NCBI GenBank assembly: GCA_027013145.1
Contig: JALUXX010000011.1
Location: forward strand, 62,001-126,000
Reading direction: 5' to 3'
Length of the DNA: 64,000 nt
From: Gammaproteobacteria bacterium
GTDB taxonomy: Bacteria; Pseudomonadota; Gammaproteobacteria; 21-64-14
A program made the translations under genes and the position numbers. This document shows positions 26,151-34,703 of the stretch, piece after piece (positions within the stretch are counted from its first letter, which is position 1; each line of letters begins with the position of its first letter). The notes under the pieces are model-generated. The model did no database searches and was not told the DNA's origin. It saw only the letters and a program-made list of their open reading frames with translations.

Positions 26151-27590
26151 CTAGGAATAGGGAAGTGAGAAACGCACCGTAGTACCCTGGCCTACTTCGC
26201 TGGCCACATGCAACTCGGACCCGTGCATCATCAGGATGCGCGCCGCCAGCGCCAAGCCCAAGCCCGTACCCCCACGGCGCCCGGTCGTGAACGGGTGCGG
26301 GATGCGGTTCAGCAGTCTCTGCGGGATCCCCTTTCCGGTGTCGGCAATCTCAACATCTCCGGTTGCCGCTCCGCGACGGACTGCAACCCTTACGCGTCCG
26401 CCGTCAGGCATCGCCTCCAACGCATTGCGGATCAGATTCCAGAGCACCTGCTTGATCTGGTCACCGTCCACCGTAACGCGAACGGGGCTGTCGGGACATT
26501 CCACCTCAAACTGGATATCCGAACGATTCCTGGCATCGACCTGCGCCAGCGACGTGACCTGCCGCACCAGGCGGCACAGGTCAACCGGCGCGCGCTCCGG
26601 CGGGCGCATCTTTGCGAATCCCAGGAAGTCCTGTAATATCCGTTGCAGCCTTCCGGACTCCTCCAGGACGATTCCGCGCAGTTCGGCCCGTTCGGTATCG
26701 CCTACTTGGTCGCTGTCCAGTACCTGAACCGCGTTTACGATCGCCGTCAGCGGATTGCGAATCTCGTGTGCGATGCTCGCCGCGAATTCGCCTGCACAGG
26801 CAAGCTGTTCGACCCGTATACGCTTTTGGTGCTCCTGTTCGACCTGATGCGCGGAACGCGCCAGTGCCGCGACCATCTCGTTGAAAGCCGCCGCGAGCGT
26901 TCCGACCTCGTCTTTACTTCGGATATCCACGGATACGTCAGGATGACCTTCCGCGACTCTCTGTGCGGCCCCCGTGAGCAGGTGGAGATTTCGGGTGACG
27001 GTGAAGGACAGCGCCCATGCGGCCGCGCTCCCGATCAGCAACGCGGCGAGAATCATCAGCATTCCGTCGTTTCGGATCGCGGATATCTCGCGTTCCATCC
27101 GCGCGGTGGTCATGTGCAGGAACACCGTCCCGATCGTGTGTCCGGCGGCGCGTATGGGGCCCTCGAACTCCAGTGTATGGGAGGACTGCCCGCTATGAAT
27201 GCGCTCAGGCGGATCGGCCGGCGCGAATGTGCCGACCTCAGCGGCGTTCGTGCTGGCCAGCACCCGGTTCCGGACGTCGACGATCGCCGCGGAGAGGACC
27301 GCGGGCTGCCGTTTGATCCGTTCCATCACTTCGGCCAATGAGCCGAGGTTTTCGGACAATACGTCGTCGGCGGTGGATACGGCCATCAGGGCTACGAGAG
27401 AACGTCCGCGGTTCTGCAATTCGTTTCGGATCGTGTCGGACTGGTCGTGCACCGACATCGCTACGAAGGCGCCCATCAGGATGACGTGGACCGCGGCGAC
27501 GGAGAGAATCAGCCGGAAACGCAGGGTCGAGCGAAAGGCCGGCCGGCGTGCAGTTCCGGTCACTCGTGCCGTTGGGTGATCAGGCGACAC
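26151..27590 (-). CDS. Sensor histidine kinase, HAMP-containing
   Basis: 479 residues. Transmembrane helix 1 (about 28-48), a periplasmic sensor domain (about 49-175), helix 2 (LMILAALLIGSAAAWALSF), a HAMP linker with DEVGTLAAAFNEMV, then HisKA with the phospho-His in SIAHEIRNPLTAIV and an HATPase domain (LWNLIRNALEAMPDG, GGTGLGLALA). Partner of the adjacent NtrC-family regulator. The PhnD-like binding-protein gene lies 20 bp upstream in the same direction, so the kinase may read a ligand-loaded binding protein. Confidence 0.92.
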   Translation of the reverse strand: MSPDHPTARVTGTARRPAFRSTLRFRLILSVAAVHVILMGAFVAMSVHDQSDTIRNELQNRGRSLVALMAVSTADDVLSENLGSLAEVMERIKRQPAVLSAAIVDVRNRVLASTNAAEVGTFAPADPPERIHSGQSSHTLEFEGPIRAAGHTIGTVFLHMTTARMEREISAIRNDGMLMILAALLIGSAAAWALSFTVTRNLHLLTGAAQRVAEGHPDVSVDIRSKDEVGTLAAAFNEMVAALARSAHQVEQEHQKRIRVEQLACAGEFAASIAHEIRNPLTAIVNAVQVLDSDQVGDTERAELRGIVLEESGRLQRILQDFLGFAKMRPPERAPVDLCRLVRQVTSLAQVDARNRSDIQFEVECPDSPVRVTVDGDQIKQVLWNLIRNALEAMPDGGRVRVAVRRGAATGDVEIADTGKGIPQRLLNRIPHPFTTGRRGGTGLGLALAARILMMHGSELHVASEVGQGTTVRFSLPYS

Positions 27591-27610
27591 AGTTACCCCC
27601 CATACGACGG

Positions 27611-28489
27611 TTATGGGCGCACCCGGGAGTAGGTGGCGTTGGAGGCCGCGGCGAAACCATACGGAAAGTGGAGCGCCCTCAATACCCTTTTCCCGCCAGG
27701 CACTCGAATCAGTGACAGCAGATAGTTCCGGAGAAGTTGACGATCCTTTCGGGGCATAGTCTCGGAGACGGCGATCGCCATTTGCGGCTGAGGAGGAGTA
27801 CGCGCAATGACGCGAAGTTCGGACCTGACAGACGGAGAAACGGCCCGTAACGCGGGGGGCCAGGTCCCCCCCAGGTCCACAAGGCCGGAAGCGACCGCGA
27901 GGAGCACCGAATTCTGCGATCCGAAGTATCGGACCTTGAAATCCCTGGCGACGTCGAATCCAATGCTCTTCAGGTACCGGCGGACCATCACGGTGGCGGC
28001 GTAGGCCTGCGGATCCGGGAAGCCGATGGCTAGTCGTTTCCTGACGAGCCCCGGGGCGAGGCGATGAAGCGGGCTCGCCTTGCGCACGACGACAATCCCG
28101 ACGAACGGCTCCTTGGCGACCCGGGCGATGGCGCGATAACCGTAGGGTTCGGCGCGCCGGAACAGCAGCGGATTCAGATACAGGATATCGTACTCGTGCC
28201 TGCGGACACGACTCATGTACACGCGGAAATTGGGGGCGGTCACAAACTCGACCCGGCGGTGGAGCGCCTTGGCCATTCCCGCCGTGAGCGGAATGAACAT
28301 TCGCGCGAGCTGTACGGGACTCTCCAGGGGTAGGACGCCGAATCGCAGGAACGGCTTCGGGGTGGCGGCCGTTGCGGATGCACCGATCGCCCCGAAAACG
28401 ACCAGCGACAGGAACAGGATGACCGCGCGCGCACGCCCCCGTCGTACAGTCGTCTCACGCAGCGTTTGCAACCCGGCGTCGGGGCCCAT
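27611..28489 (-). CDS. PhnD-like periplasmic binding protein
   Basis: About 292 residues. The start at 28489 (MGPDAGLQTL) places a hydrophobic export segment, VILFLSLVVFGAIGASATAA, near residues 23-42; the open frame upstream of it has no family likeness. The mature protein matches the PhnD/transferrin-fold group: FLRFGVLPLESPVQLARMF, YDILYLNPLLFRRAEPYGY, FVGIVVVRKASPL, YFGSQNSVLLAVASGLVDLGG. No transporter genes accompany it; instead a sensor kinase gene follows directly. It is therefore probably a sensory accessory that binds a sulfur oxyanion or similar ligand. The ligand is not known. Confidence 0.8.
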   Translation of the reverse strand: MGPDAGLQTLRETTVRRGRARAVILFLSLVVFGAIGASATAATPKPFLRFGVLPLESPVQLARMFIPLTAGMAKALHRRVEFVTAPNFRVYMSRVRRHEYDILYLNPLLFRRAEPYGYRAIARVAKEPFVGIVVVRKASPLHRLAPGLVRKRLAIGFPDPQAYAATVMVRRYLKSIGFDVARDFKVRYFGSQNSVLLAVASGLVDLGGTWPPALRAVSPSVRSELRVIARTPPQPQMAIAVSETMPRKDRQLLRNYLLSLIRVPGGKRVLRALHFPYGFAAASNATYSRVRP

Positions 28490-28688
28490 CGAGTACAACC
28501 TGGCATGCGACGCCCTGCGGTCAGGCGCATCCCGGCCCCGGTTACAGGGGCGGTCGCCGGTATCGTCCACGCTCGCGGCCGACTTCGACCCGCGAGCCCG
28601 CAACGACGCCGGGCGCGACAATCGATAGGCCCGATCCGGCGCATGGGTACTATAGCACGGCCAAATTCCCATCTGGACCCTCGGAAAT

Positions 28689-29300
28689 TCAGTGGGGCGC
28701 CGGGTGCGCGGGCCGGTGCGGGGGCCCGCAGCCGCGAAAGAAATCCGCGAACGCGGCTAGCTCGGCAGGCGAGAAAGGGTTTTCGTATCTCGTGAAGCGG
28801 GTGCCGTGGATCCCATCGATGAGCCTCGCGGCGAACTCGCGCGCACGCAGCCGACGCGCCCAGCGGAACAGGTCCGGGGCGGGCCGCGGGGCGCGCAAAT
28901 CGGGATAGGCGTGGCAACCCCGACACAGTTGCCGGTAGGTCCGACCGGCCCAGCGTAGCTGCCACCGCGGCGCCCTGCAGCCGGACAGCGCCGCCGCGTC
29001 GAGGGGAAAGGACGCCCCGAGTTCGCGTAACCGCGCGAGCGCGGGGTCGTAGCGGCGCGCCACGAACTCCTTGCGTGTCGCCAACAGGGTGTGTACGACT
29101 TGGGCTTCGCACGCCGGCACATCCTCCAGGTAGGCCCGCGCCGTCAGCGGGAGTACAGCCAGTTCGCTTTCAACCTCGCGGAACACCCCGGTCCGATGCC
29201 GGCCGAACCAGCCTCGCCCGGACAATGCGTGCGCGAGATTGTCCGCGGTGACTTCGAGGAGGGCGGCGAAGGTCCTTCTCCGCCGGCCGGTCCGCAGCAA
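28689..29300 (-). CDS. Haem c-motif protein (CxxCH)
   Basis: A protein of about 200 residues with a single CRGCH haem-attachment motif near the C-terminus (RQLCRGCHAYPDLRAP), followed by an amphipathic region ending PFSPAELAAFADFFRGC that resembles the C-terminal helix of class I cytochromes c. The start is uncertain: TTG at 29300 is offered, a CTG overlapping the rhodanese stop is an alternative. No signal peptide is visible from either, which is unusual for a c-type cytochrome. The place at the end of the rhodanese/DsrE run suggests a link to sulfur-compound electron transfer. Confidence 0.5.
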   Translation of the reverse strand: MLRTGRRRRTFAALLEVTADNLAHALSGRGWFGRHRTGVFREVESELAVLPLTARAYLEDVPACEAQVVHTLLATRKEFVARRYDPALARLRELGASFPLDAAALSGCRAPRWQLRWAGRTYRQLCRGCHAYPDLRAPRPAPDLFRWARRLRAREFAARLIDGIHGTRFTRYENPFSPAELAAFADFFRGCGPPHRPAHPAPH

Positions 29301-29386
29301 TGGTGCGCCGTTGCAGGCGGTCGCAGGGGTCGGCGGCGGCGCGCCGCCAACGCGCGCGCCGCCCGACCTCTGCGCCGGGGATCCGC

Positions 29387-30343
29387 TCAGGGGATCTTCA
29401 CCCTCGCAAGCACCGGGAGTTTTGGGTTCCGGGACCACTGCGCCATGGATCCGTCGTAGACCTTCACGTCCTTGTTCTTGAGGATCTGTGAACTCACGAA
29501 CCAGCCCAGCGAGGCCCAGTGACCGGTATTGCAATAGGTGATCTGCGGGCCGGTCGTGGGGACGCCGGCATAGCGGTAGAGGGCGAGGTACTGCTTCGGG
29601 CTGCGGAACGTTCCCCCGTCGTTCACGGTCAGCCACCCCTGGGGCAGGCTGCGGGCCCCCGGAATCGCACCTGCGCGCTTGTCCATCGGCGGTTTTACGA
29701 CGCCCAGAAACTGATCCGTGGGTCGGTTGTCTACCAGGACGGCATCGTGCGTCTTTACGGCTTTTTCGACCTGGGCCTCGGTCGCCAGGTAGGCCGGATC
29801 GAGATGGGCGACGAATGTCTTCGCGCTACGGGTATATTTCCCTCTGCGAATCGGCAGCTTGGCCTTTACATAGGCCGCATACCCGCCGTTCATGATCGAG
29901 ACGTCGTTGTCGCCGAGGACCTTGAAAGTCCAAAACACGCGCGTCGCGCTGCCGGTGTCCAGGGCGTTGGTCCCCGCGGAGTAGATCACTACGTGAGTAT
30001 GGTTCCCGATCCCCAACCCGCCGATCAGCTTTTCGAGCTGGGCGACGGGGGCCATCATCCCGACCACCCCGTCCTTCTTGACGCGCCAGCCGGCGGTCTT
30101 GTAGTTGCTGTAGACCGCGCACGGCACATGTCCAGCCAGGTAGGTATAGTAATTCCCGCCGCCGCCCACGGGACTGCGAACGTCGATGACGGCAACGCCG
30201 GGCTTGCAGGAATTGCGGGCCACCCATTGCGGCGAAACGAGCGGCAGCGCCGCCGCGCCCAGTGCGATGCCGCAGCCGGCGCCGATCAGAGCGGCTGCAG
30301 CAATCACAGCCGCCGGAAGCGTCAATCGGAAGTCACGTTTCAT
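29387..30343 (-). CDS. Exported thiosulfate sulfurtransferase (tandem rhodanese)
   Basis: 318 residues with an N-terminal signal segment (LPAAVIAAAALIGAGCGIALG) and two rhodanese domains. The first (VIDVRSPVGGGGNYY) is the non-catalytic one. The second has the active-site cysteine in ITYCNTGHWASLGWF, and the CRIPGA-type lead (KRAGAIPGARSLP). It should move sulfane sulfur from thiosulfate or a related donor outside the inner membrane. It lies in the middle of the sulfur operon, near a second rhodanese-like gene that lacks the cysteine. Identification is firm; the donor is inferred. Confidence 0.88.
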   Translation of the reverse strand: MKRDFRLTLPAAVIAAAALIGAGCGIALGAAALPLVSPQWVARNSCKPGVAVIDVRSPVGGGGNYYTYLAGHVPCAVYSNYKTAGWRVKKDGVVGMMAPVAQLEKLIGGLGIGNHTHVVIYSAGTNALDTGSATRVFWTFKVLGDNDVSIMNGGYAAYVKAKLPIRRGKYTRSAKTFVAHLDPAYLATEAQVEKAVKTHDAVLVDNRPTDQFLGVVKPPMDKRAGAIPGARSLPQGWLTVNDGGTFRSPKQYLALYRYAGVPTTGPQITYCNTGHWASLGWFVSSQILKNKDVKVYDGSMAQWSRNPKLPVLARVKIP

Positions 30344-30368
30344 CGTGCTCTCCTCCTGCCTTGTTGAA

Positions 30369-30557
30369 CTAGACCGTGAACACGCGATCGGATCGCGCGA
30401 TCACCTGAACCAACTCTTCGCACATTCGCTCGTCGAGCCCGCCGTCCGAAGTGAAGTCGTAGGTGTACACGTAGTCCATCGGATAGAAATAGTTAAGGGC
30501 GTCCTCGACCGTTTTTCGATCCGGAAACAGCCCGGTCCTGATGACGGTTATGTTCAT
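30369..30557 (-). CDS. Small conserved-looking protein, 62 residues
   Basis: Opens MNITVIRTGLFPDRKTVEDA and contains an aromatic run (NYFYPMDYVYTYDFTSD) and one cysteine (DERMCEELVQV). I do not recognise a family. It is soluble with no membrane segment. Spacing of 34 bp from the DsrE-like gene before it and 25 bp to the rhodanese gene after it argues for a real gene of the sulfur operon. Confidence 0.6.
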   Translation of the reverse strand: MNITVIRTGLFPDRKTVEDALNYFYPMDYVYTYDFTSDGGLDERMCEELVQVIARSDRVFTV

Positions 30558-30591
30558 GTTTCCGATCCTTGCCTCTGTATCATCGGTGCTG

Positions 30592-30888
30592 TCATATACT
30601 CAGGGTAAAATCCGCTTCCGCCAGCATCTCGGCGAGCCTCGAAACCCCGATGGACTCCAACTGATCGGACTCCGGGACCGTGGTCACCGGGACGATGCCG
30701 GCCAGCTCGAGCATCTCCGCCTGTTCGGCCACTTCATCGGTCTCCTCCACCGCCCGGTCCATCAGCACCAGGCGGACCTGATGCCCGAAGACCGTGACGC
30801 CGCTCGCCACACGCATGGCCTCGGCATGATCGCGCCGACCGAGGACGACGATCGTCTTAATGCTTCCTGAATCGCTATCGGACACCAC
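30592..30888 (-). CDS. DsrE/DsrF-like small protein
   Basis: 98 residues with a DsrE-type alpha/beta layout: strand KTIVVLGRRDHAEAMRVASG, strand QVRLVLMDRAV, a helix with DEVAEQAEMLELAGI, and a final LAEMLAEADFTLSI. No cysteine is present, so it cannot carry persulfide itself; it may be the structural partner of the cysteine-containing DsrE-like protein encoded just upstream. Together with TusA and rhodanese genes it points to a DsrEF/Tus-like relay. Confidence 0.6.
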   Translation of the reverse strand: MVSDSDSGSIKTIVVLGRRDHAEAMRVASGVTVFGHQVRLVLMDRAVEETDEVAEQAEMLELAGIVPVTTVPESDQLESIGVSRLAEMLAEADFTLSI

Positions 30889-30934
30889 GGGCTCCTTTTG
30901 AAAGAAATTCCGGTTTCGAACGGCGACCGGCCGT

Positions 30935-31225
30935 CTACAGGCTGATCACCTTTTCCGCTTTCGACAGCATCGCGCTCAACTCCGTCTGGCTCCCCACGGC
31001 GACGGGGCACGTGGTGCCGTCCATAAACCGATCCCAGGAATGACCGCACACAGTCGCCGGCTGTGCCCGGCAAGCGAGTTCCCGGGCCCGCGCGTCGCCG
31101 AGCACACGGACGCCGTCGTCGGTGAAGAAGCACGCCCAGGATTGTCCCAGTCGCTCGCACGCCGAGGTAATCGCACAGAAGACGGGCCCGCTTTCTGGAT
31201 GCGACACGACAAACAGCAGCTTCAT
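30935..31225 (-). CDS. DsrE-like protein with cysteines
   Basis: About 96 residues from MKLLFVVSHPESGPVF (start 31225, four bases after the stop of the upstream gene). The first strand and the glycine turn fit the DsrE superfamily. Cysteines occur in FCAITSACERL, SWACFF, ELACRAQ, TVCGHSW and TTCPVAVG, so it is rich in possible persulfide carriers. Probably a sulfur-relay subunit acting with TusA and the rhodanese. The exact subfamily (DsrE, DsrF, DsrE2) is not clear. Confidence 0.65.
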   Translation of the reverse strand: MKLLFVVSHPESGPVFCAITSACERLGQSWACFFTDDGVRVLGDARARELACRAQPATVCGHSWDRFMDGTTCPVAVGSQTELSAMLSKAEKVISL

Positions 31226-31229
31226 CGGG

Positions 31230-32237
31230 TTAGCCCTTTCGTCGGACGGCCCTGACAACCAGGGCCGCTGTTATCACCAGCACCGCAGCCGCAATCAGCC
31301 CCGTGTATGCAATGGCGTCCAGGGGTTCGTCGCTGTGTCCCGCATCGGTATAGAGACGACCGCAATCGTCCGGTCCCGCGCACCGGCTCGCCATGTCGAT
31401 CGGGTCACCCGCGCGCCCGGACCATTGAACCCACCCCCCGGGATAGACGTCGGCATCGGCATGCAGGCCGGCGGTCAGCGCCGTGAAATACGCGATGCCG
31501 GTGTATGGGTTCGCGGCGTACGCGATCGCGCCGCGATCGATCGCCGGGAGGCTGCGGCCGCGCCTTTCCATTGCCTCCACCCGGTCGAGCGGCAGCGAGG
31601 ACGCCCCCGGGATGTGCCCCCCGACAGTACCGCGGACGTGGGCGCCCCAAAAGCGGCGGTCGGAACGCCCGTCCAGAATCTCAGGCGGAGATGGATGGTA
31701 GAGGCGATTGAGAAGCTCCCCGCGAAACACCAAACGGCGCAGGCGCGGGCGCCCGGCGTACAGGGGGGCGGCCAGCTCCGATCTCGGGCGGCCGGGGCCG
31801 GCGAGCGCGGGATGGCGGCCAATGAATCCGGTGACGGGCGCGCGGACGATCCGGATCTGCCGTTGACCGCACAGATACAACACGCCTGCCACGAAATCCC
31901 GCCGCAGGCGATGATCGCCGACGACGATGGCAGTTTCTCCGGCGTGTATCCCGCTCGTTCCCAGCACCCAGAAGATCTGCCTAAACGATGCGAGCGCCCC
32001 GCGGTAGCCGAGAAAGTCCCGGGGACCGAGGCAGATCGCCCCTCTTAGCGATGCCGACTCGCACTGCTTTCTCGGGCGAGTGTCCACGATGACCTCCCCG
32101 GGCCCGGGCGGGTGCTCCACCGCCCCGACGGCGGTGTATTCCAGTACGCCCGGGGGCGCCGCACCCCCGTAGCCCACGCAGGCGATAACCAGCAACAGGG
32201 CCGTCAGCACGGACTCCGACCTGTACGCCACGGCCAC
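31230..32237 (-). CDS. Membrane-anchored tandem rhodanese lacking catalytic cysteine
   Basis: 335 residues: signal segment (VLTALLLVIACVGYGGAA), two rhodanese-like domains (EVIVDTRPRKQCES... and ...EILDGRSDRRFWGAHVRGTVGGHIPGASSLP), and a C-terminal transmembrane helix (IAYTGLIAAAVLVITAALVV) followed by basic residues. Where an active rhodanese has its cysteine loop, this protein reads AIAYAANPYTGIAYF, so the nucleophile is replaced by Ala. It shares the GGW-W/MAQW element with its active neighbour. It may be a binding or docking partner at the membrane. Its stop lies 4 bp before the DsrE-like start. Confidence 0.75.
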   Translation of the reverse strand: MAVAYRSESVLTALLLVIACVGYGGAAPPGVLEYTAVGAVEHPPGPGEVIVDTRPRKQCESASLRGAICLGPRDFLGYRGALASFRQIFWVLGTSGIHAGETAIVVGDHRLRRDFVAGVLYLCGQRQIRIVRAPVTGFIGRHPALAGPGRPRSELAAPLYAGRPRLRRLVFRGELLNRLYHPSPPEILDGRSDRRFWGAHVRGTVGGHIPGASSLPLDRVEAMERRGRSLPAIDRGAIAYAANPYTGIAYFTALTAGLHADADVYPGGWVQWSGRAGDPIDMASRCAGPDDCGRLYTDAGHSDEPLDAIAYTGLIAAAVLVITAALVVRAVRRKG

Positions 32238-32243
32238 GAACGC

Positions 32244-32528
32244 TCAGCAACCGCCGAAATGCATCGCCCCGCTCGCTGCGGCTCCGCCCGCGGGCGCCCG
32301 CACCGGAGGAGGATTCTCCAGATAGGTCTGCATCAGCTGCTGCGCGGTGACCGAACCGTAGCGGGCACCGAGGTTCACCGGCTGTTGATACGCCGCCAGG
32401 GGCACCGGGACGGCCTGGGTCGACACGCTCCCCGCAGGGGACGCGACGAAATGGAATCCCGCCACGGCCACCGCGAGGAACAGCCCCAATGAAGTCCCTA
32501 TGAATGCCAGCACTCTTGCGTTGTTCAT
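32244..32528 (-). CDS. Small membrane-anchored protein
   Basis: About 94 residues from MNNARVLAF. One N-terminal hydrophobic segment (IGTSLGLFLAVAVAGFHFVA) is followed by a Pro/Ala-rich extracytoplasmic part with YQQPVNLGARYGSVTAQQLM and a terminal FGGC. I recognise no family. It sits between another small membrane protein and the cysteine-less rhodanese, with gaps of 19 and 6 bp, so it is part of the same transcript and perhaps of a membrane complex with them. Confidence 0.6.
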   Translation of the reverse strand: MNNARVLAFIGTSLGLFLAVAVAGFHFVASPAGSVSTQAVPVPLAAYQQPVNLGARYGSVTAQQLMQTYLENPPPVRAPAGGAAASGAMHFGGC

Positions 32529-32547
32529 TGCAGTCACCTCTCCTCGC

Positions 32548-32919
32548 CTACTCCCCGAAGGGGTCCTTCAGGAACGCCAGGTAAACGATGTAAAAGGTCA
32601 GAAAGAACATGCCGATCTGAATGCCCGTCGACAACGATATCGGTGTCGCGGCCTGCTTCTCCTTGCCCGCAGCCGAATGTTTGTTCGCAACACGGACGAA
32701 ATTTTGCGCCAGATCGTTCAGCGCCACGGGTTGCTGCGTGACCGGATTGATTATCGGTGGCGCATTCAGGGGTACGCCGTAACGCGTCTGCCAGAGCGCC
32801 GGGGGTTTTTCCAGGACGATATAGGCTACCGACCCCGCTGTGACCAGCATCGCCACCAGCACCCAGATCACCATCTGGACCTTCCCCGAAATCCGGAAGC
32901 CTTTCCTACCGCTACTCAT
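32548..32919 (-). CDS. Small two-helix membrane protein
   Basis: About 123 residues. The start at 32919 has a GGAGG site five bases upstream. Two transmembrane helices are visible: VIWVLVAMLVTAGSVAYIVL near the N-terminus and IQIGMFFLTFYIVYLAFL at the C-terminus. The loop between contains WQTRYGVPLNAPPIINPVTQ and probably lies outside the cytoplasmic membrane. No family recognised. Located between tusA-like and the next small membrane gene. Confidence 0.6.
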   Translation of the reverse strand: MSSGRKGFRISGKVQMVIWVLVAMLVTAGSVAYIVLEKPPALWQTRYGVPLNAPPIINPVTQQPVALNDLAQNFVRVANKHSAAGKEKQAATPISLSTGIQIGMFFLTFYIVYLAFLKDPFGE

Positions 32920-32958
32920 CATTGCCTCCAACTGCCACCGCTCGCGCAGCGGCAGGCT

Positions 32959-33276
32959 TCAAACCCGCTCCACGATCACGGTCCAGCCGCGCTCGCCCTT
33001 GACCGTGCCGAGATGGCGCCCGCCGAGGTCTGGAATCATCGAGTGCACCGCCTCCAGAGAGGTGGGGTTGTCGATCTTCACGGCGATGACTGCGCCATGT
33101 GACGCCGCTGCAAGCGCCTTCTTCGTCAGGAGCTGGGGCCGCGGGCACGAGTCGCCCAGGCAATTTACCGTCGTCGTCACCGATACCGCGCGACCGTCTT
33201 CGAGCTGCATGGTCACAGGTTCCGCGGGCGACTTGTCCACGCCCCGGTCGGCATTGCGTTTTCCGAAGAGTCCCAT
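32959..33276 (-). CDS. TusA-family sulfur carrier protein
   Basis: 105 residues from MGLFGKRNADRG. The TusA/SirA signature is clear: VNCLGDSCPRPQLLTKKAL, with the persulfide-carrying cysteine in CPRP, then VIAVKIDNPTSLEAVHSMI. An N-terminal extension of about 38 residues precedes the core, longer than plain TusA (about 80 residues). In sulfur oxidisers TusA passes sulfur among rhodanese, DsrE and Hdr-type systems. It lies between the YeeE/YedE gene and the small membrane proteins. Confidence 0.85.
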   Translation of the reverse strand: MGLFGKRNADRGVDKSPAEPVTMQLEDGRAVSVTTTVNCLGDSCPRPQLLTKKALAAASHGAVIAVKIDNPTSLEAVHSMIPDLGGRHLGTVKGERGWTVIVERV

Positions 33277-33334
33277 CGTGTCGATCCTCCGTCGCAAGCA
33301 TCGGCCCGAAGCGCAACCTGCCCGGGCCTCACCT

Positions 33335-34123
33335 TCATTTCGCCGCCGCCTTGCCCTTACGGCCGGGGGTGGACGGTGTCCGGGGTCGGGCGGCCGAAGG
33401 CCTCGAGTCTGCGGAGATCTGTGGCCCCTCGACGGCGGCACCCGCCGGTATCGGTTCCAAGCCGGACGGCCGGGACATACCTGCGGCGGCCGTCGGCGTT
33501 CTGACCCCGGCACCCGAGCGATGCGGATCCGGCGCCTGGGAACGGCGGCGCTCCCGGCGCACAATGGCGTAATACATCGCCCCCAGTATCGCCGCCTGCA
33601 CGAGACCGAACACGATGGCGGGAATACCGGTGGCCTTTTGCAGCGTTTGTGCGTTCGCCACACCGAATTGCAAAGTGTGGAGATTTGCGTGCGTAGACAT
33701 CGTCGCGGGGGCCGGCGGCCAGTGGAATGCCGACCAGAAGAGGGAAAACAGAAACATTCCGATGAAGGTCCAGACCAATGCCCAGATCGCTCCAACGTTT
33801 CCCTCGCCCGACTTCACCCAGGTGGAAACCGTACACGCCCCGGCAAGAACCATACCGATTCCGAAAAGGAACAGACCGATGAACTGATTGAATCCGACCT
33901 CGAACTCGATCGGGTGCCCGCCGCCGATCGACATGAATGCGGTAAACCCGACGGTATTTACGATCATCAGGGCCAAGAGCGCTTTTGTATTGCGGTAGTT
34001 CTTGAACAACATCGCGTCGCGCAACGCGGCGGTGTTGCAGAACCGCGACCGCTGCATGAGGAACCCCACGACCGCGGCGAAGATGAAGGATGCGAGTAGC
34101 TGTGTGAGCGAATTGTGTTCCAT
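33335..34123 (-). CDS. YeeE/YedE-family transporter, half protein A
   Basis: 262 residues with four or five membrane helices. The family motifs are FLMQRSRFCNTAALRDAM near the N-terminus and GIGMVLAGACTVSTWVKSGEGN, with the conserved cysteines used by thiosulfate importers of this family. The C-terminal 60 or so residues are Pro/Ala/Arg-rich and look disordered. With the next gene upstream it makes a split YeeE/YedE pair, each supplying half of what is one chain in YeeE. Likely imports thiosulfate or a related sulfur species. Confidence 0.82.
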   Translation of the reverse strand: MEHNSLTQLLASFIFAAVVGFLMQRSRFCNTAALRDAMLFKNYRNTKALLALMIVNTVGFTAFMSIGGGHPIEFEVGFNQFIGLFLFGIGMVLAGACTVSTWVKSGEGNVGAIWALVWTFIGMFLFSLFWSAFHWPPAPATMSTHANLHTLQFGVANAQTLQKATGIPAIVFGLVQAAILGAMYYAIVRRERRRSQAPDPHRSGAGVRTPTAAAGMSRPSGLEPIPAGAAVEGPQISADSRPSAARPRTPSTPGRKGKAAAK

Positions 34124-34128
34124 CGGCG

Positions 34129-34620
34129 CTAGGACTCCAATACGCGTTTGTAGATCCAGGAACCGACCCAGGCACCGGGAATGATTCCGCTAACGGCGAG
34201 GTAACCCCCCAGATTCATCTGCGGGGTAACGGCGAAGAAGGTGCTTACGTTGCAGATGAACGCCAGCCGGATCCCGACCCCCATCAAAAAGCCGCCCGCG
34301 GTGATCATCAGCCATTCGTTCAGGTGCCGCGGGATCCGCCAGTAGAACTCCTTGGCGAGCACGGCTGCGACAAGCGCCCCGAAACCCATTCCCAGACTGA
34401 TATACATCTTCCAGTAGTAGAGGGTCGGCTTGAATACATGTACCCAAAACGGAATCCGGAAGAGCTTGTCTCCCATGACGGAGTGCGCAATCAATCCGGT
34501 GATCATCGTCTCGCCGCCACCGACCGTCCAGGCACCGACGACGAGGAACAGGAAGATATCCAGAAAGCCGACGATCACCATCGCAATCACGGGATCGAGG
34601 GGTTTTTTCAGCAATTCCAC
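34129..34620 (-). CDS. YeeE/YedE-family transporter, half protein B
   Basis: About 163 residues from the GTG at 34620, which has GGAG six bases upstream; the longer frame to 34704 is Arg-rich and unsupported. Membrane helices include MVIVGFLDIFLFLVVGAWTVGG, MGFGALVAAVLAKEF and ITAGGFLMGVGIRLAFICNVSTFF. The last carries the family's cysteine in FICNVSTFF, comparable to GACTVSTW of the partner. Five bases separate it from half A. Expected to act as a heterodimer in the inner membrane. Confidence 0.8.
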   Translation of the reverse strand: MELLKKPLDPVIAMVIVGFLDIFLFLVVGAWTVGGGETMITGLIAHSVMGDKLFRIPFWVHVFKPTLYYWKMYISLGMGFGALVAAVLAKEFYWRIPRHLNEWLMITAGGFLMGVGIRLAFICNVSTFFAVTPQMNLGGYLAVSGIIPGAWVGSWIYKRVLES

Positions 34621-34703
34621 TTTCCACTCCGATGATCTGCGCCCCGACGGGCCCCGCGTCGCAAGAAAGGGAGGCCGCCGTTGCGGCCTCCAACGTCCAC
34701 GCA

